Source: Actinoplanes xinjiangensis
GTDB lineage: Bacteria; Actinomycetota; Actinomycetes; Mycobacteriales; Micromonosporaceae
NCBI RefSeq assembly: GCF_003148685.1
Contig: NZ_QGGR01000032.1
Location: 46,093-110,092, forward strand
Direction of reading: 5' to 3'
Length of the DNA: 64,000 nt
Position 1 is the first letter of the stretch. Each line of letters begins with the position of its first letter. The notes beneath the pieces are model-generated. The model saw nothing but the letters and a program-made list of their open reading frames with translations. It did not search any database and was not told where the DNA came from. A program made the position numbers and the translations under genes. Positions 40,362-49,914 of the stretch are shown here, piece after piece.

Positions 40362-42737
40362 TCACGGCCGCTGACTGTCGAGGTCCTGCGCCCTGATCCA
40401 GGCGGCTACCTGGTTCCGGCTGGTGACCCCGAGTTTGGTGAGGATGTGTTCGACGTGGCTCTCAGCGGTGCGCTGGGAGATGACCAGTTCGGCGGCGATC
40501 TGCCGGTTGGACAGGCCCTGAGTGACGAGGGCGGCGACCTGTCGTTCGCGGCGGGTCAGCCGGATCGCCGCCTCCTCCCCCGGTGCCGGCGTGGAGTGCC
40601 GCGGCTCCTCGAAAGCGTAGGCGAGGATGTCCTCGTACGACAGCGTCCGCCCGTAGTGGACGGCATCGGTGAAGGCGTCGTCGCCGAGAGCGGCTCGGAG
40701 TTGCCGTTCGCACGCATCGTGGTGGCCGACCAGGTGCAGGTAGGAGGTGATGGGCGTGCCGATCTCGGTCCAGAGCGCCCCAGCGGCGCCCAGCAGACCC
40801 GCGGCACGCCGGTGACGTTTCTCGTCGGCCGTGACCCAAGCCAGGACCTCCAGGCACTGGGCGGTGGTGTAACGGTCGTGGTGCGCCCACGCCTGCTTGA
40901 GTCGCAGCGCCTGCACCACCTGCGCGGTCGCCTGCTGAAGGTCCCCCTGCCGCCAGGCGAGGAGCCCACCCGCCCACAGCGCGATGGACCGGTGGAAGCT
41001 CGCGCTCCGGGACTCGACGATCGCCAGCATCTCCTGCTGGGCGGCGACGGCCCGGTCCTGGTCATCGGCCAGCCCGGCAGCAATACAGAACGAACTGAGC
41101 ACCATCAGGTACAGGTGGGTGTCCCGGTCCGGCAGCCCCGACAAGACCGTACGAGCCCGGCCGAGGGATTCGACCGCGACGGGTAGATCGTCGGCATACA
41201 GCGCGCCCACACCGCGGATGTAGTCGGCATAGGCGAGTTCGACGAGGCAGCCCAAGTGCCGGGTCAGGTCCTCACCCTGGTCCAGCAGCCGCCTCCCGGC
41301 GTCGGCATCGCCCTGCGCGAACGCGAGATGGCTGTTGACCAACAGTGCCCGGGCGCGCAAGGCCGTCGGCGCCACCGCCTTCTCCAGCGCGCGGTCCAGC
41401 CAGCGCCGGCCCTCACCGAACAGGCCCCGGCTGCGCCAGTAGAGGCCAGGCAGGGTCACCGCGAGACGCATGGCGGTCTCGGCGTGACCGGGCTCGGCCA
41501 GGCAGAATTCGATGGCCGCCCGCAGATTGGGATGTTCCAGGCGGAGCCGCGCCATCCAGTACGGCTGCTGGTCGCCGGCCCACTCGGCACGAGCCCGAGC
41601 CAGCAGCTGTTCGCACCAGTCGCGGTGCCGGCGGCGCAGCATCGTGTCCTGCCCCGCCTCGCCGAGTTGCTCCTGTCCGTAGTCGCGGATGGTCTCCAGC
41701 ATCCGGTACCGCGCCGTCACCGCCTTGCCGTCGCGCGGGTCATCGCGGACCAGGATCGACTTCTCCATCAGGCCGGCCAGCAGATCCAGCAGATCGTCGG
41801 CGGGAAGTTCCTCGTCGGCGCAGACGCCCTCGGCCGCGTCGATCTCGAACCCGCCGACGAACACCGTCAATCGTGCCCACAGCAGGCGCTCCGGCTTGTC
41901 GCACAGCTCGAAGGACCAGTCGACGCAGGCTCGCAAGGTCTGCTGTCGCGCCGGAGCATTGCGAGCGCCCTGGCCGAGCACGGCGAACCGGCCGCTGAGC
42001 CGGTCGAGGATCTGCTGCGGCGTCAGCACCCGGACGCGCGAGGCGGCCAGCTCGATCGCGAGCGGCAGCCCGTCCAGGCGCTGGCAGAGGCCGGCCACCG
42101 CGGCGCGGTTGTCGGCGGTAAGGGTGAAACCGGGTTCGACGCACCGTGCCCGGGCGGTGAACAGCGTCACCGATTCGCACCGTTCGAGGTCGGCGAGGTC
42201 CGCCCGCGGAATCGGCAGCGGCGTCACCGCGAAGGTCACCTCACCTTCGGCGCCCAGCGATTGGCGGCTGGTGGCCAGGATCCGCAGCCGGGGGCACGTC
42301 CGGAGCAGCGCAGCGGCCAGCAGCGCGCACGCGGGCAGCAGGTGTTCAGCATTGTCCAGCACCAGTAGGGTCTGCCGCTCGGTGAGGTAGTCGGTCAGCT
42401 GCCGCATCGGCGGCCGGCCGCCCGGCTTGTGGACCTCCAGCGCGACCGCCACCAGATGGGCCAGCACATCCGGGTCCGACACCTCCCATGAGGGCAACCC
42501 CGGATTGCGCAGCTCGGTCAGGTCAACGAACCACACCCCGTCCGAGAACGCCCGCCGTACGTGCCCGGCCACGCGCAGCGCCAGCCGCGTCTTGCCCGTG
42601 CCCCCGACACCGGTCAACGTCAACAGCCGGGCGTCGGCCAGCAACCGCCGGATCTCGTCCAACTCCTGACGGCGGCCGACGAAGCTGTTCAACTCCACTG
42701 GCAGGTTACCGATCGGTACTCGACCAGTCGACGGCAT
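40362..42737 (-). CDS. AAA-type LuxR-family transcriptional regulator
   Basis: A 791-residue regulator. ATG 42737 has a GGGGGG-rich ribosome site. N-terminal NB-ARC-like ATPase with P-loop LTLTGVGGTGKTRLALRVA (about residues 39-57), Walker-B-like LLVLDNAEHLL and SGRFAVLGQGARN, then a TPR-like helical middle and a C-terminal LuxR helix-turn-helix (RLTRRERQVAALVTQGLSN, IAAELVISQRTAESHVEHIL). Such proteins are signal-gated activators, often of secondary metabolism. A reading frame extends further upstream to 43163, but that part belongs to a broken paralogue. The target is unknown; the importer operon is convergent. Confidence 0.92.
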   Translation of the reverse strand: MPSTGRVPIGNLPVELNSFVGRRQELDEIRRLLADARLLTLTGVGGTGKTRLALRVAGHVRRAFSDGVWFVDLTELRNPGLPSWEVSDPDVLAHLVAVALEVHKPGGRPPMRQLTDYLTERQTLLVLDNAEHLLPACALLAAALLRTCPRLRILATSRQSLGAEGEVTFAVTPLPIPRADLADLERCESVTLFTARARCVEPGFTLTADNRAAVAGLCQRLDGLPLAIELAASRVRVLTPQQILDRLSGRFAVLGQGARNAPARQQTLRACVDWSFELCDKPERLLWARLTVFVGGFEIDAAEGVCADEELPADDLLDLLAGLMEKSILVRDDPRDGKAVTARYRMLETIRDYGQEQLGEAGQDTMLRRRHRDWCEQLLARARAEWAGDQQPYWMARLRLEHPNLRAAIEFCLAEPGHAETAMRLAVTLPGLYWRSRGLFGEGRRWLDRALEKAVAPTALRARALLVNSHLAFAQGDADAGRRLLDQGEDLTRHLGCLVELAYADYIRGVGALYADDLPVAVESLGRARTVLSGLPDRDTHLYLMVLSSFCIAAGLADDQDRAVAAQQEMLAIVESRSASFHRSIALWAGGLLAWRQGDLQQATAQVVQALRLKQAWAHHDRYTTAQCLEVLAWVTADEKRHRRAAGLLGAAGALWTEIGTPITSYLHLVGHHDACERQLRAALGDDAFTDAVHYGRTLSYEDILAYAFEEPRHSTPAPGEEAAIRLTRRERQVAALVTQGLSNRQIAAELVISQRTAESHVEHILTKLGVTSRNQVAAWIRAQDLDSQRP

Positions 42738-42784
42738 GACGCACCCCCCAGCACCTACGGTGCCACCGCAATCCTCTGATCCCC

Positions 42785-43290
42785 CCACCCCGCGGACGCT
42801 TTCCAGCATCCGGTACCGCATCGCGTCCTGGAACGGTTCTCGGACGAGGACCGACTCGTCCAGAAGTGAACCCGCCAGGCCGAGCATGTCCCCGGCGGCC
42901 AGGTCGCCGAAGCCGCAGACGTTCTCGACGGTCTCCAGCGTGAACCCACCGGCGGAAACCGACAGCCGTGCCCACAGCCGCTGCTCCAGCTTCGTGCACA
43001 GGTCGCAGCTCCAGGTCAGACATGCGCAGCATCTGCTGACGGTAAGGTGCCCCGCGTCTACCCGGCTGAGCAGCCGTAGCCGGTCCCGGACGCAGTCACG
43101 GATCTGACCGGCAGACAGGACCGGCAGCCACGCCACGGCCGGCTCGATCGCCAGGCAGTCCATCGAGCCGATGGCAGATCTCCACCACCGGCGCCTGGTC
43201 GGCCTCGCGGAGCGAAGAGCCCGACGCCATCGCCGCCGCGCGTTGCGTGAACAGCTCGATCGCCGGATATCGTGCCAGCTGAATCCGGTC
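42785..43290 (-). pseudogene. Broken paralogue of the AAA-LuxR regulator
   Basis: On the minus strand, 43287 to about 43165 encodes YPAIELFTQRAAAMASGSSL, then EICHRLDGLP, which matches the region before the sensor of such ATPases. The rest follows in a second frame after an indel near 43160 (AWLPVLSAGQIRD, RLWARLSVSAGGFTLETVEN, ESVLVREPFQDAMRYRML). Together they parallel residues about 215-410 of the intact gene next door (compare RLLWARLTVFVGGFEIDAAE). Both ends are lost. I infer a remnant of a second regulator of the same family, tandem to the intact one. Confidence 0.72.
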
Positions 43291-43603
43291 GTTTCACCAG
43301 CCGGGCGGTATGCGGGCCAGATCCCAGGCCATCGTGAGTGGTGGGCCGGGTCCTATGGCGCGGCCCGCCACTGGGTGCGTGCATCTTTGAGCCCATTTTC
43401 ATCCTGACGGCGCAGGTTACCGGGATGAGAGCCAGAGGTGTCCGAGATCCCATCCCGCCCGTACCGGTTCGGAATCTGCCCTCGCTGTCCGAGTCTGTTG
43501 GTCCGGGCCGCCGTGCTCCGGCTGGTGTCAGTCACACCCGGCCGTCATCCGTGAGCCGGGTGGGGGCGGCAAGCAGGCTCCTCTGGCGGCTGTGGCCCCT
43601 GCG
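43291..43603. other. Intergenic region, 313 bases, nothing recognised
   Basis: Spacer between the regulator relic and the FAD monooxygenase gene. No gene was recognised. Confidence 0.5.
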
Positions 43604-45034
43604 TCATCGACTCCGGTCGGGGGCGGTGCGGCGGGTCGTCGCCGGTTGGGCGCGCCGAGCCTGGCGTGCGGCGCGGAGGACCTTGGCCACCATCGCCGGT
43701 CGCAGCAGGATCGTTGCCGGTTCGATCAGGTGCTGCACCCTGACGATCGCGCCGGTCACCTCGGCGGAGACGTGGGTGGCCCGCACGATGCGGCGCTGGT
43801 ACCAGTGCGTCACGGCCAGGCCCCGCGGCCGCGGTCCGGTCGTGTCGGGATAGGTGAAGTCCGCCGAGGCCGCCATGTCCCAGGCGACGGCGATCAGGCC
43901 GGCGCTGCGGCGGTAGAAGTCACGGGCCAGCGATGCATCGGCCGAACCGTGCCTGTCGAGACACTTGCCCAAGGTGACCGCCTCCAGGGCGGCGACGGTC
44001 ATGCCGTGCCCGTACACCGGATTGAAGCTGCACACAGCGTCCCCGACGGCGACATAGCCGGCGGGGACCAGGCGGAGCCGTTCGAAGTGGCGCCGACGGC
44101 TGGTCGGAAAGGAATAGGTGGCCGGATCACTCAACGATTCGGCACCGCGCAGCAGCTCAGCGATCGACGACTCCGGCAGTTCGTCGGCGAATCGCTGGAA
44201 ACCCTCGGGGTCGGTCGGGGCCCGGTCACCGTGGTAGCCGCCGAGGGTGACGAACCACCTGTCCCCCTCGAGCGGGAATGCGGCGCCGTACCGTCGGTGG
44301 CCGGGCGGGCTCTCCGCCGCCACCAGCATGCCGGGCCCACCCAGGCGGTCGAGCCGGCCGCGGACCAGCCGGGTGGTGTAGTGCATGCGTACGGTGATCA
44401 CCGACTCCGGTGCGGCGGGGAATCCCAGATCGCGCAGCCAGCTGTCGGAGCGACTGCCACGACCGCTGGCATCGACGACCAGGTCGGCCGGCAACTCGCC
44501 ACCATCGGCCAGCTCCACCCCGCTCACCCGTCGGCCGCGGTGGCCGGTCAGGCCCGCGACGGCCGTGTTCGAACGCAGCTCCACGTTCGGCAGCGCCCGC
44601 AACCGGCGCCGCACACAGCTTTCCAACAGAGGCCGGCTCATACAGAGCATCTCGATGCCGCTGTCCGCGCGGACCCGGTGGCCGTCGAGCTGCCACACGA
44701 TCGCGTCGCGGACCACGTCGATCCACCGCGCGCCCAACTCGACCAGCTCGTCGGTCAGACCGGGGAACAGCTCTTCCAGCACCGTACGTCCGACCGCCAG
44801 CAGGGCGTGTGGATGTGCACCCTGCGGTACGCCCCGGCGGCTCTCGGCTTCGGCCGGCAGGCTGTCCCGGTCGACGACCGTGACCCGGGCGAACCGATCC
44901 GCCAGAACCCGCGCGGCCGTCAGGCCGGCCATTCCCGCACCGATGACCACGGCGTCGCCGGTCACCGCCGTCCGCCCGGCCCCGCTCTCGTCGCGCACCA
45001 AATGAGCGTGCCAGCTCAGATCCAGCGTGTCCAC
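43604..45034 (-). CDS. FAD-dependent monooxygenase/oxidoreductase
   Basis: A 476-residue flavoprotein. GTG 45034 is the start; an internal GTG 22-25 codons on is possible. FAD-binding motif GAGMAGLTAARVLADR (about residues 32-47), then the GHR-like SRRGVPQGAHPHALL, the LVVDASGRGSRSD strand that is typical of PHBH-type and halogenase-like enzymes, and the second FAD motif VAVGDAVCSFNPVYGHGMT (about residue 325). A C-terminal helical cap follows. It would hydroxylate or oxidise an aromatic or polyketide-like substrate; none is known. It is downstream of the WYL regulator gene, in the same direction, 18 bases away, so possibly co-transcribed. Confidence 0.88.
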   Translation of the reverse strand: MDTLDLSWHAHLVRDESGAGRTAVTGDAVVIGAGMAGLTAARVLADRFARVTVVDRDSLPAEAESRRGVPQGAHPHALLAVGRTVLEELFPGLTDELVELGARWIDVVRDAIVWQLDGHRVRADSGIEMLCMSRPLLESCVRRRLRALPNVELRSNTAVAGLTGHRGRRVSGVELADGGELPADLVVDASGRGSRSDSWLRDLGFPAAPESVITVRMHYTTRLVRGRLDRLGGPGMLVAAESPPGHRRYGAAFPLEGDRWFVTLGGYHGDRAPTDPEGFQRFADELPESSIAELLRGAESLSDPATYSFPTSRRRHFERLRLVPAGYVAVGDAVCSFNPVYGHGMTVAALEAVTLGKCLDRHGSADASLARDFYRRSAGLIAVAWDMAASADFTYPDTTGPRPRGLAVTHWYQRRIVRATHVSAEVTGAIVRVQHLIEPATILLRPAMVAKVLRAARQARRAQPATTRRTAPDRSR

Positions 45035-45052
45035 AACGGTGATACCGGCGCG

Positions 45053-46042
45053 CTACTTCGCGCCGTGATGTCGAGTCCAATGCTGCGGCATCTGATGTGT
45101 TGCGGCGGCGAGTCGGGCCCCAAGTGTCCGGACGTGGTCCACCAGTTCGGCAGGTTCGTGCACCTCGAAGTCGAAGCCCATGGTCGTCACATAGATGGCC
45201 AGCTCGTCGAGCGAGTGGGATCCGGTCCGCAGGGTGCAGCTGTGTTCATCGATCGGCTCCAAGGTTCCGGTGGTGGGGGCGATCCGATCTGCCGCGGTCT
45301 TGTCGTCGACGTGCAGTGTGAACCGCGCCTGGTAGCGGTAGGCCGATGTGGAGATCGCCCGCGAGGTGTAGCCGCTGAGGTCGGGCTCCGGCGGGGTGCG
45401 CGGGGTGAAGCGGGGCCCGGTGGGCGTACGCGGTTCAAGGCGGTCCACCCGGTAGGTGCGCCAATCTTGGCGGTCGAGGTCCCACCCTAGGAGGTACCAG
45501 CGCCTGCCGGCGTGTATCAGGCGGTGCGGCTCGGTCGTACGGATGGCGCTGGTTCCGTCGTGGGTGCGGTAGTCGAAACGCAGGCGGAGCGAGTCGCGGC
45601 AGGCCACGGCGATGGCGGTGAGGGTGTTCGGGTCGGCGGCGGGACCGGTGTGGGCCATCGGCACCGTCACCGATTGCAGGGCGTTGATCCGATGGCGCAG
45701 CCGGGACGGCAGCAGTTGTTCGAGTTTGGCCAGGGCCCGCACGGAGGTCTCCTCGATGCCGGTGATCGAACCGCTGGCGGCCGTGCGCAGGCACATCGCG
45801 ATCGCGACGGCTTCATCGTCATCCAGCAGCAGCGGTGGTACGTCGGCGCCTGCACTGAGCCGATAACCGGCGGTGCCCGCGGTGGCCAGCACCGGGTAAC
45901 CCAGATCGCGCAGCCGCTCGATGTCGCGGCGCACGGTACGTGGAGTGATCTCCAGCCGCTCGGCGAGTTCGGCACCGGACCAGTCACGGCGGGTTTGCAG
46001 GAGGGACAGCAGTCGCAGCAGTCGTGCCGAGGTTGCCCGCAT
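45053..46042 (-). CDS. YafY-type HTH-WYL regulator
   Basis: A 329-residue regulator. An N-terminal winged helix (MRATSARLLRLLSLLQTRRD, then LEITPRTVRRDIERLRDLGY) is followed by a WYL domain (PHRLIHAGRRWYLLGWDLDR, the WYL motif being WYLLGW) and a C-terminal WCX region. WYL proteins bind nucleic-acid or small ligands and control neighbouring genes. It is divergent from an epoxide hydrolase, with an operator-like repeat between them (46064-46082); it also precedes the FAD enzyme. Both are likely targets. Confidence 0.92.
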   Translation of the reverse strand: MRATSARLLRLLSLLQTRRDWSGAELAERLEITPRTVRRDIERLRDLGYPVLATAGTAGYRLSAGADVPPLLLDDDEAVAIAMCLRTAASGSITGIEETSVRALAKLEQLLPSRLRHRINALQSVTVPMAHTGPAADPNTLTAIAVACRDSLRLRFDYRTHDGTSAIRTTEPHRLIHAGRRWYLLGWDLDRQDWRTYRVDRLEPRTPTGPRFTPRTPPEPDLSGYTSRAISTSAYRYQARFTLHVDDKTAADRIAPTTGTLEPIDEHSCTLRTGSHSLDELAIYVTTMGFDFEVHEPAELVDHVRTLGARLAAATHQMPQHWTRHHGAK

Positions 46043-46063
46043 GAACGAAGTCTTCCATCTGCC

Positions 46064-46082
46064 TAGGACCGAAGTCGTCCTA
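46064..46082. promoter_or_regulatory. Inverted repeat, candidate operator of the WYL regulator
   Basis: TAGGAC (46064-46069), 7 bases, then GTCCTA (46077-46082), a perfect 6-base dyad in the 62-base divergent spacer. It overlaps the expected promoter positions for the hydrolase, whose start is only 22 bases further on. Confidence 0.5.
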
Positions 46083-46104
46083 ACCAGTTCCTAGAGTCCT
46101 GGGC

Positions 46105-47259
46105 ATGGAGGACACCAGTGAAATCCGGCCCTTTACCATCGACATCTCCCAGGCCGACCTGGACGACTTGCGAGACCGGCTCGCCAGAACCCGATGGGCC
46201 GCAGACCTGCCCGATGTCGGCTGGAGCCGGGGAGTGCCGGTCAGCTACCTCAAGGGGCTCGCCGAGTACTGGCGCGACGGCTACAGCTGGCGCGTGCACG
46301 AGCGGCAGTTGAACAGGTACCCGCAGTACACCACCGAGATCGACGGACAGAACATTCATTTCCTGCACGTCCGCTCCCCCGAGCCGGGCGCACTGCCGCT
46401 GATCCTCACCCACGGCTGGCCCGGCTCGATCGTCGAGTTCATGAACGTCATCGGCCCGCTGACCGATCCCGGAGCGCACGGCGGCAACCCGGCGGACGCT
46501 TTCCATGTGGTGATCCCGTCGATCCCGGGCAGCGGGTTCTCCGGGCCGACTCGGGAAACCGGCTGGGACACCAACCGGGTGACCAAGGCGTTCGCCGAGT
46601 TGATGGACCGGCTCGGCTATGACCGCTACGGCGCACAGGGCGGCGACACCGGCGCGATCATCGCGCCGGGACTCGGGCGGCTCAACCCCGACAAGGTCGT
46701 CGGCGTACACGCGAACGGGCTGGCGGCATTCCGCGGGATCGACCCGGACGAGGTGGCGGAGTTGACTGACGCCGAGCGGGCGCGGCTGGCGCGGTTGGCG
46801 TACCTGAACACTGAGCAGTCCGGCTACGCGATGATCCAGATCAGCCGGCCGCAGACCCTCGCGCACGGCCTACACGACTCCCCTGTCGGGCAGCTGGCCT
46901 GGATTGTGGAGAAGTTCAAGGAGTGGACCGATCCGGCCGCCGACCTGCCCGAGGACGCGGTGGACCGGGACCTGCTGCTCACCAACGTGATGGTGTACTG
47001 GCTGACCGGCACCGCCGGGTCCTCGGCCAACAGCTATTACGAGACTGCGCATGCCGGCGCGTGGGGCGCGAGCGAGCGGTCCACGGTACCGACCGGCGTC
47101 GCGGTGTTCCCCCACGACGTGTCGATCCGGCGCACCGTCGAGATGGAACACCATGTCGTGCACTGGACCGAGTTCGACCGGGGCGGCCACTTCGCCGCCA
47201 TGGAAGCCCCGGATCTGTTCATCGGTGACGTCCGCGAATTCTTCTCTCAAGTGCGCTGA
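46105..47259 (+). CDS. Epoxide hydrolase (EHN family)
   Basis: A 384-residue alpha/beta hydrolase. The EHN N-terminal domain (RPFTIDISQADLDDLRDRLA, then WRVHERQLNRYPQYTTEIDG) precedes the catalytic core: oxyanion motif HGWPGS, nucleophile Asp181 in GAQGGDTGAII, and the catalytic His in FDRGGHFAAMEAPD near the end. It opens epoxides to diols in the cytoplasm, for detoxification or natural-product tailoring. ATG 46105 is close to the likely promoter, so the leader is short. Regulation by the divergent WYL protein is likely. Confidence 0.92.
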   Translation: MEDTSEIRPFTIDISQADLDDLRDRLARTRWAADLPDVGWSRGVPVSYLKGLAEYWRDGYSWRVHERQLNRYPQYTTEIDGQNIHFLHVRSPEPGALPLILTHGWPGSIVEFMNVIGPLTDPGAHGGNPADAFHVVIPSIPGSGFSGPTRETGWDTNRVTKAFAELMDRLGYDRYGAQGGDTGAIIAPGLGRLNPDKVVGVHANGLAAFRGIDPDEVAELTDAERARLARLAYLNTEQSGYAMIQISRPQTLAHGLHDSPVGQLAWIVEKFKEWTDPAADLPEDAVDRDLLLTNVMVYWLTGTAGSSANSYYETAHAGAWGASERSTVPTGVAVFPHDVSIRRTVEMEHHVVHWTEFDRGGHFAAMEAPDLFIGDVREFFSQVR

Positions 47260-47273
47260 TCAAGAAGGGCCCC

Positions 47274-48506
47274 CTAAGAGGTGAGGCGCACCACGGTGTA
47301 CGACTTGGCGGCCTCGTTCGCCACGCCGTATGCGCCGCGGATCGTCTCAGGAGCCTCGGTAAGGCCGACCGCGAGCTGCTTGCCGGTGAGGGCGTCGACC
47401 AGCGCCGCGCCTGACGCGGTGGAGAAGAATACCCGGCCGTCGATCATCGACCGGACCTCGATCTTCGCGTCCGCCACCTGCTTTGCCGGGATGGTCCACG
47501 ACCGCTTCCGCGCCGCCATGTCGAACGCGAAGACCAACCGGTTCTCGACCGGAGCGCCGAACGTCTGGCACACCACGGCCGTCTTGCCGTCGGACACACA
47601 GTCGACGGATGCGGCGGTGCCGGGTTCGGTGTGCAGCACCTTACCGGTGGCAGCGTCGCGGAGCACGGTCTTGGCGCCGAATCCCACCAGGTCGTCGGGA
47701 TTTTCCTTCAGGGGTACGGCTACCACGCCCGTCCCGGTGAGGCCGAGCCTTCCCAAGGCGTACATCGGCGTCGTCCAACGCTGGTTGCCTGTCGCCGCGT
47801 CCAAGGCCGTCACGTTGGTGACCTGCTCGTCGGTGACGATCACGGTATCTCCGTCGATGCCCCGGGCGTTGAGCCCGGCTCGCTGCCACAGCACCTTGCC
47901 GGACTCGATGTCGAGCACCGCGGTCACATGCTGTTCATCCGAGCCGGGAAGGGACTTGCGGCCGTCGGCCACCAGGGCGAACCGGTCATTGGCGCCGATC
48001 ACCGTGTTGACGCCCTTGATGGCTGTGTGCCAGCGCCGGGTACCGTCCGGGCCGAGCGCGATGATGCCCTCCTCCGAGCTGCCGGCCTCGATGCCCGTTC
48101 CGGGGGTGGCGCTGCCGTACGGCAGGATCAGGGACGTGCCGGCAACCGCCGGGGCGCCGTCTGTGCAGCCGAGTTGTTTGCCGTCGACCTCGCTGACACG
48201 CCAGCGCTCGGCGTCGAGTGCGGTCAGTGATTTGGCGACCAGGATGCACTTCGCTCCGGTCCAGGACAGCGCGAACAGCAGGTCGTCGGTGAGAACGGCA
48301 CGCCCCGAGCCGGTGCCCACCCGCTCCACGCCGGCGGGCGGTCCATTGAGCGTGGCAGGCGCCGCCGCGGAGGGCGGCGCGCTGCCATCGACCCCGCCCG
48401 GCGCCGGTTCCGGGCTGGCGCCGGTGCAGGCGGCGAGCAGCGCGACGCTGGCGGCCAGGATGGAGGTGCTCGAAGTAGACCCGAGACGTGTCGACGAGTG
48501 CCGCAT
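47274..48506 (-). CDS. PQQ-like beta-propeller lipoprotein
   Basis: A 410-residue lipoprotein. ATG 48506 has a GGGGGAG ribosome site. The signal has a lipobox in LLAACTG; then a Pro/Ser/Ala linker, then about six blades of the quinoprotein/BamB-like type (VTALDAATGNQRWTTPMYALG, VLRDAATGKVLHTEPG, FAFDMAARKRSWTIP). It probably scaffolds or senses at the outer face of the membrane; no PQQ ligand set is evident. Convergent with the epoxide hydrolase. Confidence 0.87.
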   Translation of the reverse strand: MRHSSTRLGSTSSTSILAASVALLAACTGASPEPAPGGVDGSAPPSAAAPATLNGPPAGVERVGTGSGRAVLTDDLLFALSWTGAKCILVAKSLTALDAERWRVSEVDGKQLGCTDGAPAVAGTSLILPYGSATPGTGIEAGSSEEGIIALGPDGTRRWHTAIKGVNTVIGANDRFALVADGRKSLPGSDEQHVTAVLDIESGKVLWQRAGLNARGIDGDTVIVTDEQVTNVTALDAATGNQRWTTPMYALGRLGLTGTGVVAVPLKENPDDLVGFGAKTVLRDAATGKVLHTEPGTAASVDCVSDGKTAVVCQTFGAPVENRLVFAFDMAARKRSWTIPAKQVADAKIEVRSMIDGRVFFSTASGAALVDALTGKQLAVGLTEAPETIRGAYGVANEAAKSYTVVRLTS

Positions 48507-48684
48507 CCGCTCCCCCGCTCATAAATAGCGCGTGGTCAATATATCGTGCCGCGGCCATCGGCCATCGTCCGAAACGATGGTCGCCGTGCGACCGAGACGT
48601 GCGGCATCAGACCTCGCAGCCGCCTATGGACACGCAGGGGTGCCTACTTGATCGGCGTACCGGATGTCGATTCGCGCTCGCTGG

Positions 48685-49914
48685 TTACGTATTCTCCAAG
48701 ATTCGTAGCAGTCGGGTTGCGGCGTGGCTGAGAGGGATGGCTTCCTGTTCGATGCGGCGGAACGGGGTGGGGCCTGCGGTGGCGATGGTGTTGTACGCGA
48801 TGGTCTCGGCTTCGGTCAGGTGCGGCAAGAGCCCCGCTGACGGTTTGATGGGCCGGCCAGCTTTGTCATGGTTGACGCCGTGCACGGCGTAGTGGTGCAG
48901 GTCCGTGGCGTCCATGAGGATGGACGTGACGTGCTGGGCCGGGGCACCATCCGGCGCGGGTACGGCCAGCGCGGCGCGGAAATGGTCGAGGATCGCGTAC
49001 CCGTCCGCGTCGATGTCGCCCCAGTAGACGACGTGACCCGCGGAGCGGATCCACGGTACGTTCGCGAGCAGGGCAGCCGCGGCCTTGCCCCCTCCCTCGA
49101 CCACGATCGTGTCGCCGATCGGTGGGAACCAGAGGCGGGAGTCGCGGTTCTCCACGACGAGGACGACCCGCGGCTGGTAGACGATGTCGTGCACGTCCCC
49201 GGTGGTCCAGGCGTCGTGCCTACGCCGGCCCGACGCAAGGTGCTGCGGATCGACGTAGGTCAGATGTACGACGGTCAGCCGGGGCCGGACTTCGTCCCGT
49301 ACATCACGTCCGGCGACGTCGCGCAGCAGCGCGCCGTGAGTGTCGAGCCATTTGGTGTGCATCCCGGGCACGGGAAGTTGCCGCAGCGTCCAGTTGCCGG
49401 CGTCGGGGTGCCGGCGTAGCCAGGTCACCGCATTGATCAGCACGTCCACGTCGTTGACGGCGAGGCCGTAGACGGCCCGCAGGGTGGCCGGGGTGAGGGT
49501 GGCGTCGGCGGAGAGCAGGGCCGAGGCCAGCGCACGGGCGCGGCCGATGTCCACGGTCGGCGGTTCAGCCCCGTGGTGGGGGTCGGCGATGAGCGTGGCG
49601 GCGCCGTCGAGGTCTGCTGTGAGCATGTCCGGAAAATCGCCGGCGACTCCTCGGATGGTCACCGCGGTGCGGACGACTTCGACGCCGGCAGGGAGCCGAC
49701 CGCAGAATTCGCGCCACTGCATGTGCCAGCCGTGCCAGGTGGTGTGCCCGAGTTGTTCAACGGCCTTGCCCGTCCTCACCCCTGGGCGGAGCCGGGCGGA
49801 GAATACGACTCGGTCACCGGCACCGAGTTCCGCGCACACGGCCTCCGCCCATTTCTGTTCGAGCTTGCCGCGGACAGTCGCGACGGCGTGGTGGGGGGTG
49901 ACGAGTGCGCTCAT
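48685..49914 (-). CDS. jetD: Wadjet system nuclease subunit JetD
   Basis: A 409-residue protein of the DUF3322-DUF2220 type. ATG 49914 overlaps the jetC stop (ATGA). The C-terminal Toprim-like domain has Glu in VVLVVENRDSRLWFP and the DxD pair in HVVYWGDIDADGYAI; the N-terminal part (MSALVTPHHAV, AVTIRGVAGDFPDMLTADLD) is the DUF3322 region. In known type I Wadjet, JetD is the endonuclease that cuts DNA after the JetABC condensin extrudes a loop on a small circle. Fourth gene of the operon jetA-jetB-jetC-jetD. Confidence 0.93.
   Translation of the reverse strand: MSALVTPHHAVATVRGKLEQKWAEAVCAELGAGDRVVFSARLRPGVRTGKAVEQLGHTTWHGWHMQWREFCGRLPAGVEVVRTAVTIRGVAGDFPDMLTADLDGAATLIADPHHGAEPPTVDIGRARALASALLSADATLTPATLRAVYGLAVNDVDVLINAVTWLRRHPDAGNWTLRQLPVPGMHTKWLDTHGALLRDVAGRDVRDEVRPRLTVVHLTYVDPQHLASGRRRHDAWTTGDVHDIVYQPRVVLVVENRDSRLWFPPIGDTIVVEGGGKAAAALLANVPWIRSAGHVVYWGDIDADGYAILDHFRAALAVPAPDGAPAQHVTSILMDATDLHHYAVHGVNHDKAGRPIKPSAGLLPHLTEAETIAYNTIATAGPTPFRRIEQEAIPLSHAATRLLRILENT

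Noticed and set aside
40362..43163. A single 933-residue AAA-LuxR protein
   Set aside because: The first 142 residues parallel a middle portion of the same protein family and are joined by chance; ATG 42737 has a ribosome site and gives a canonical N-terminus.
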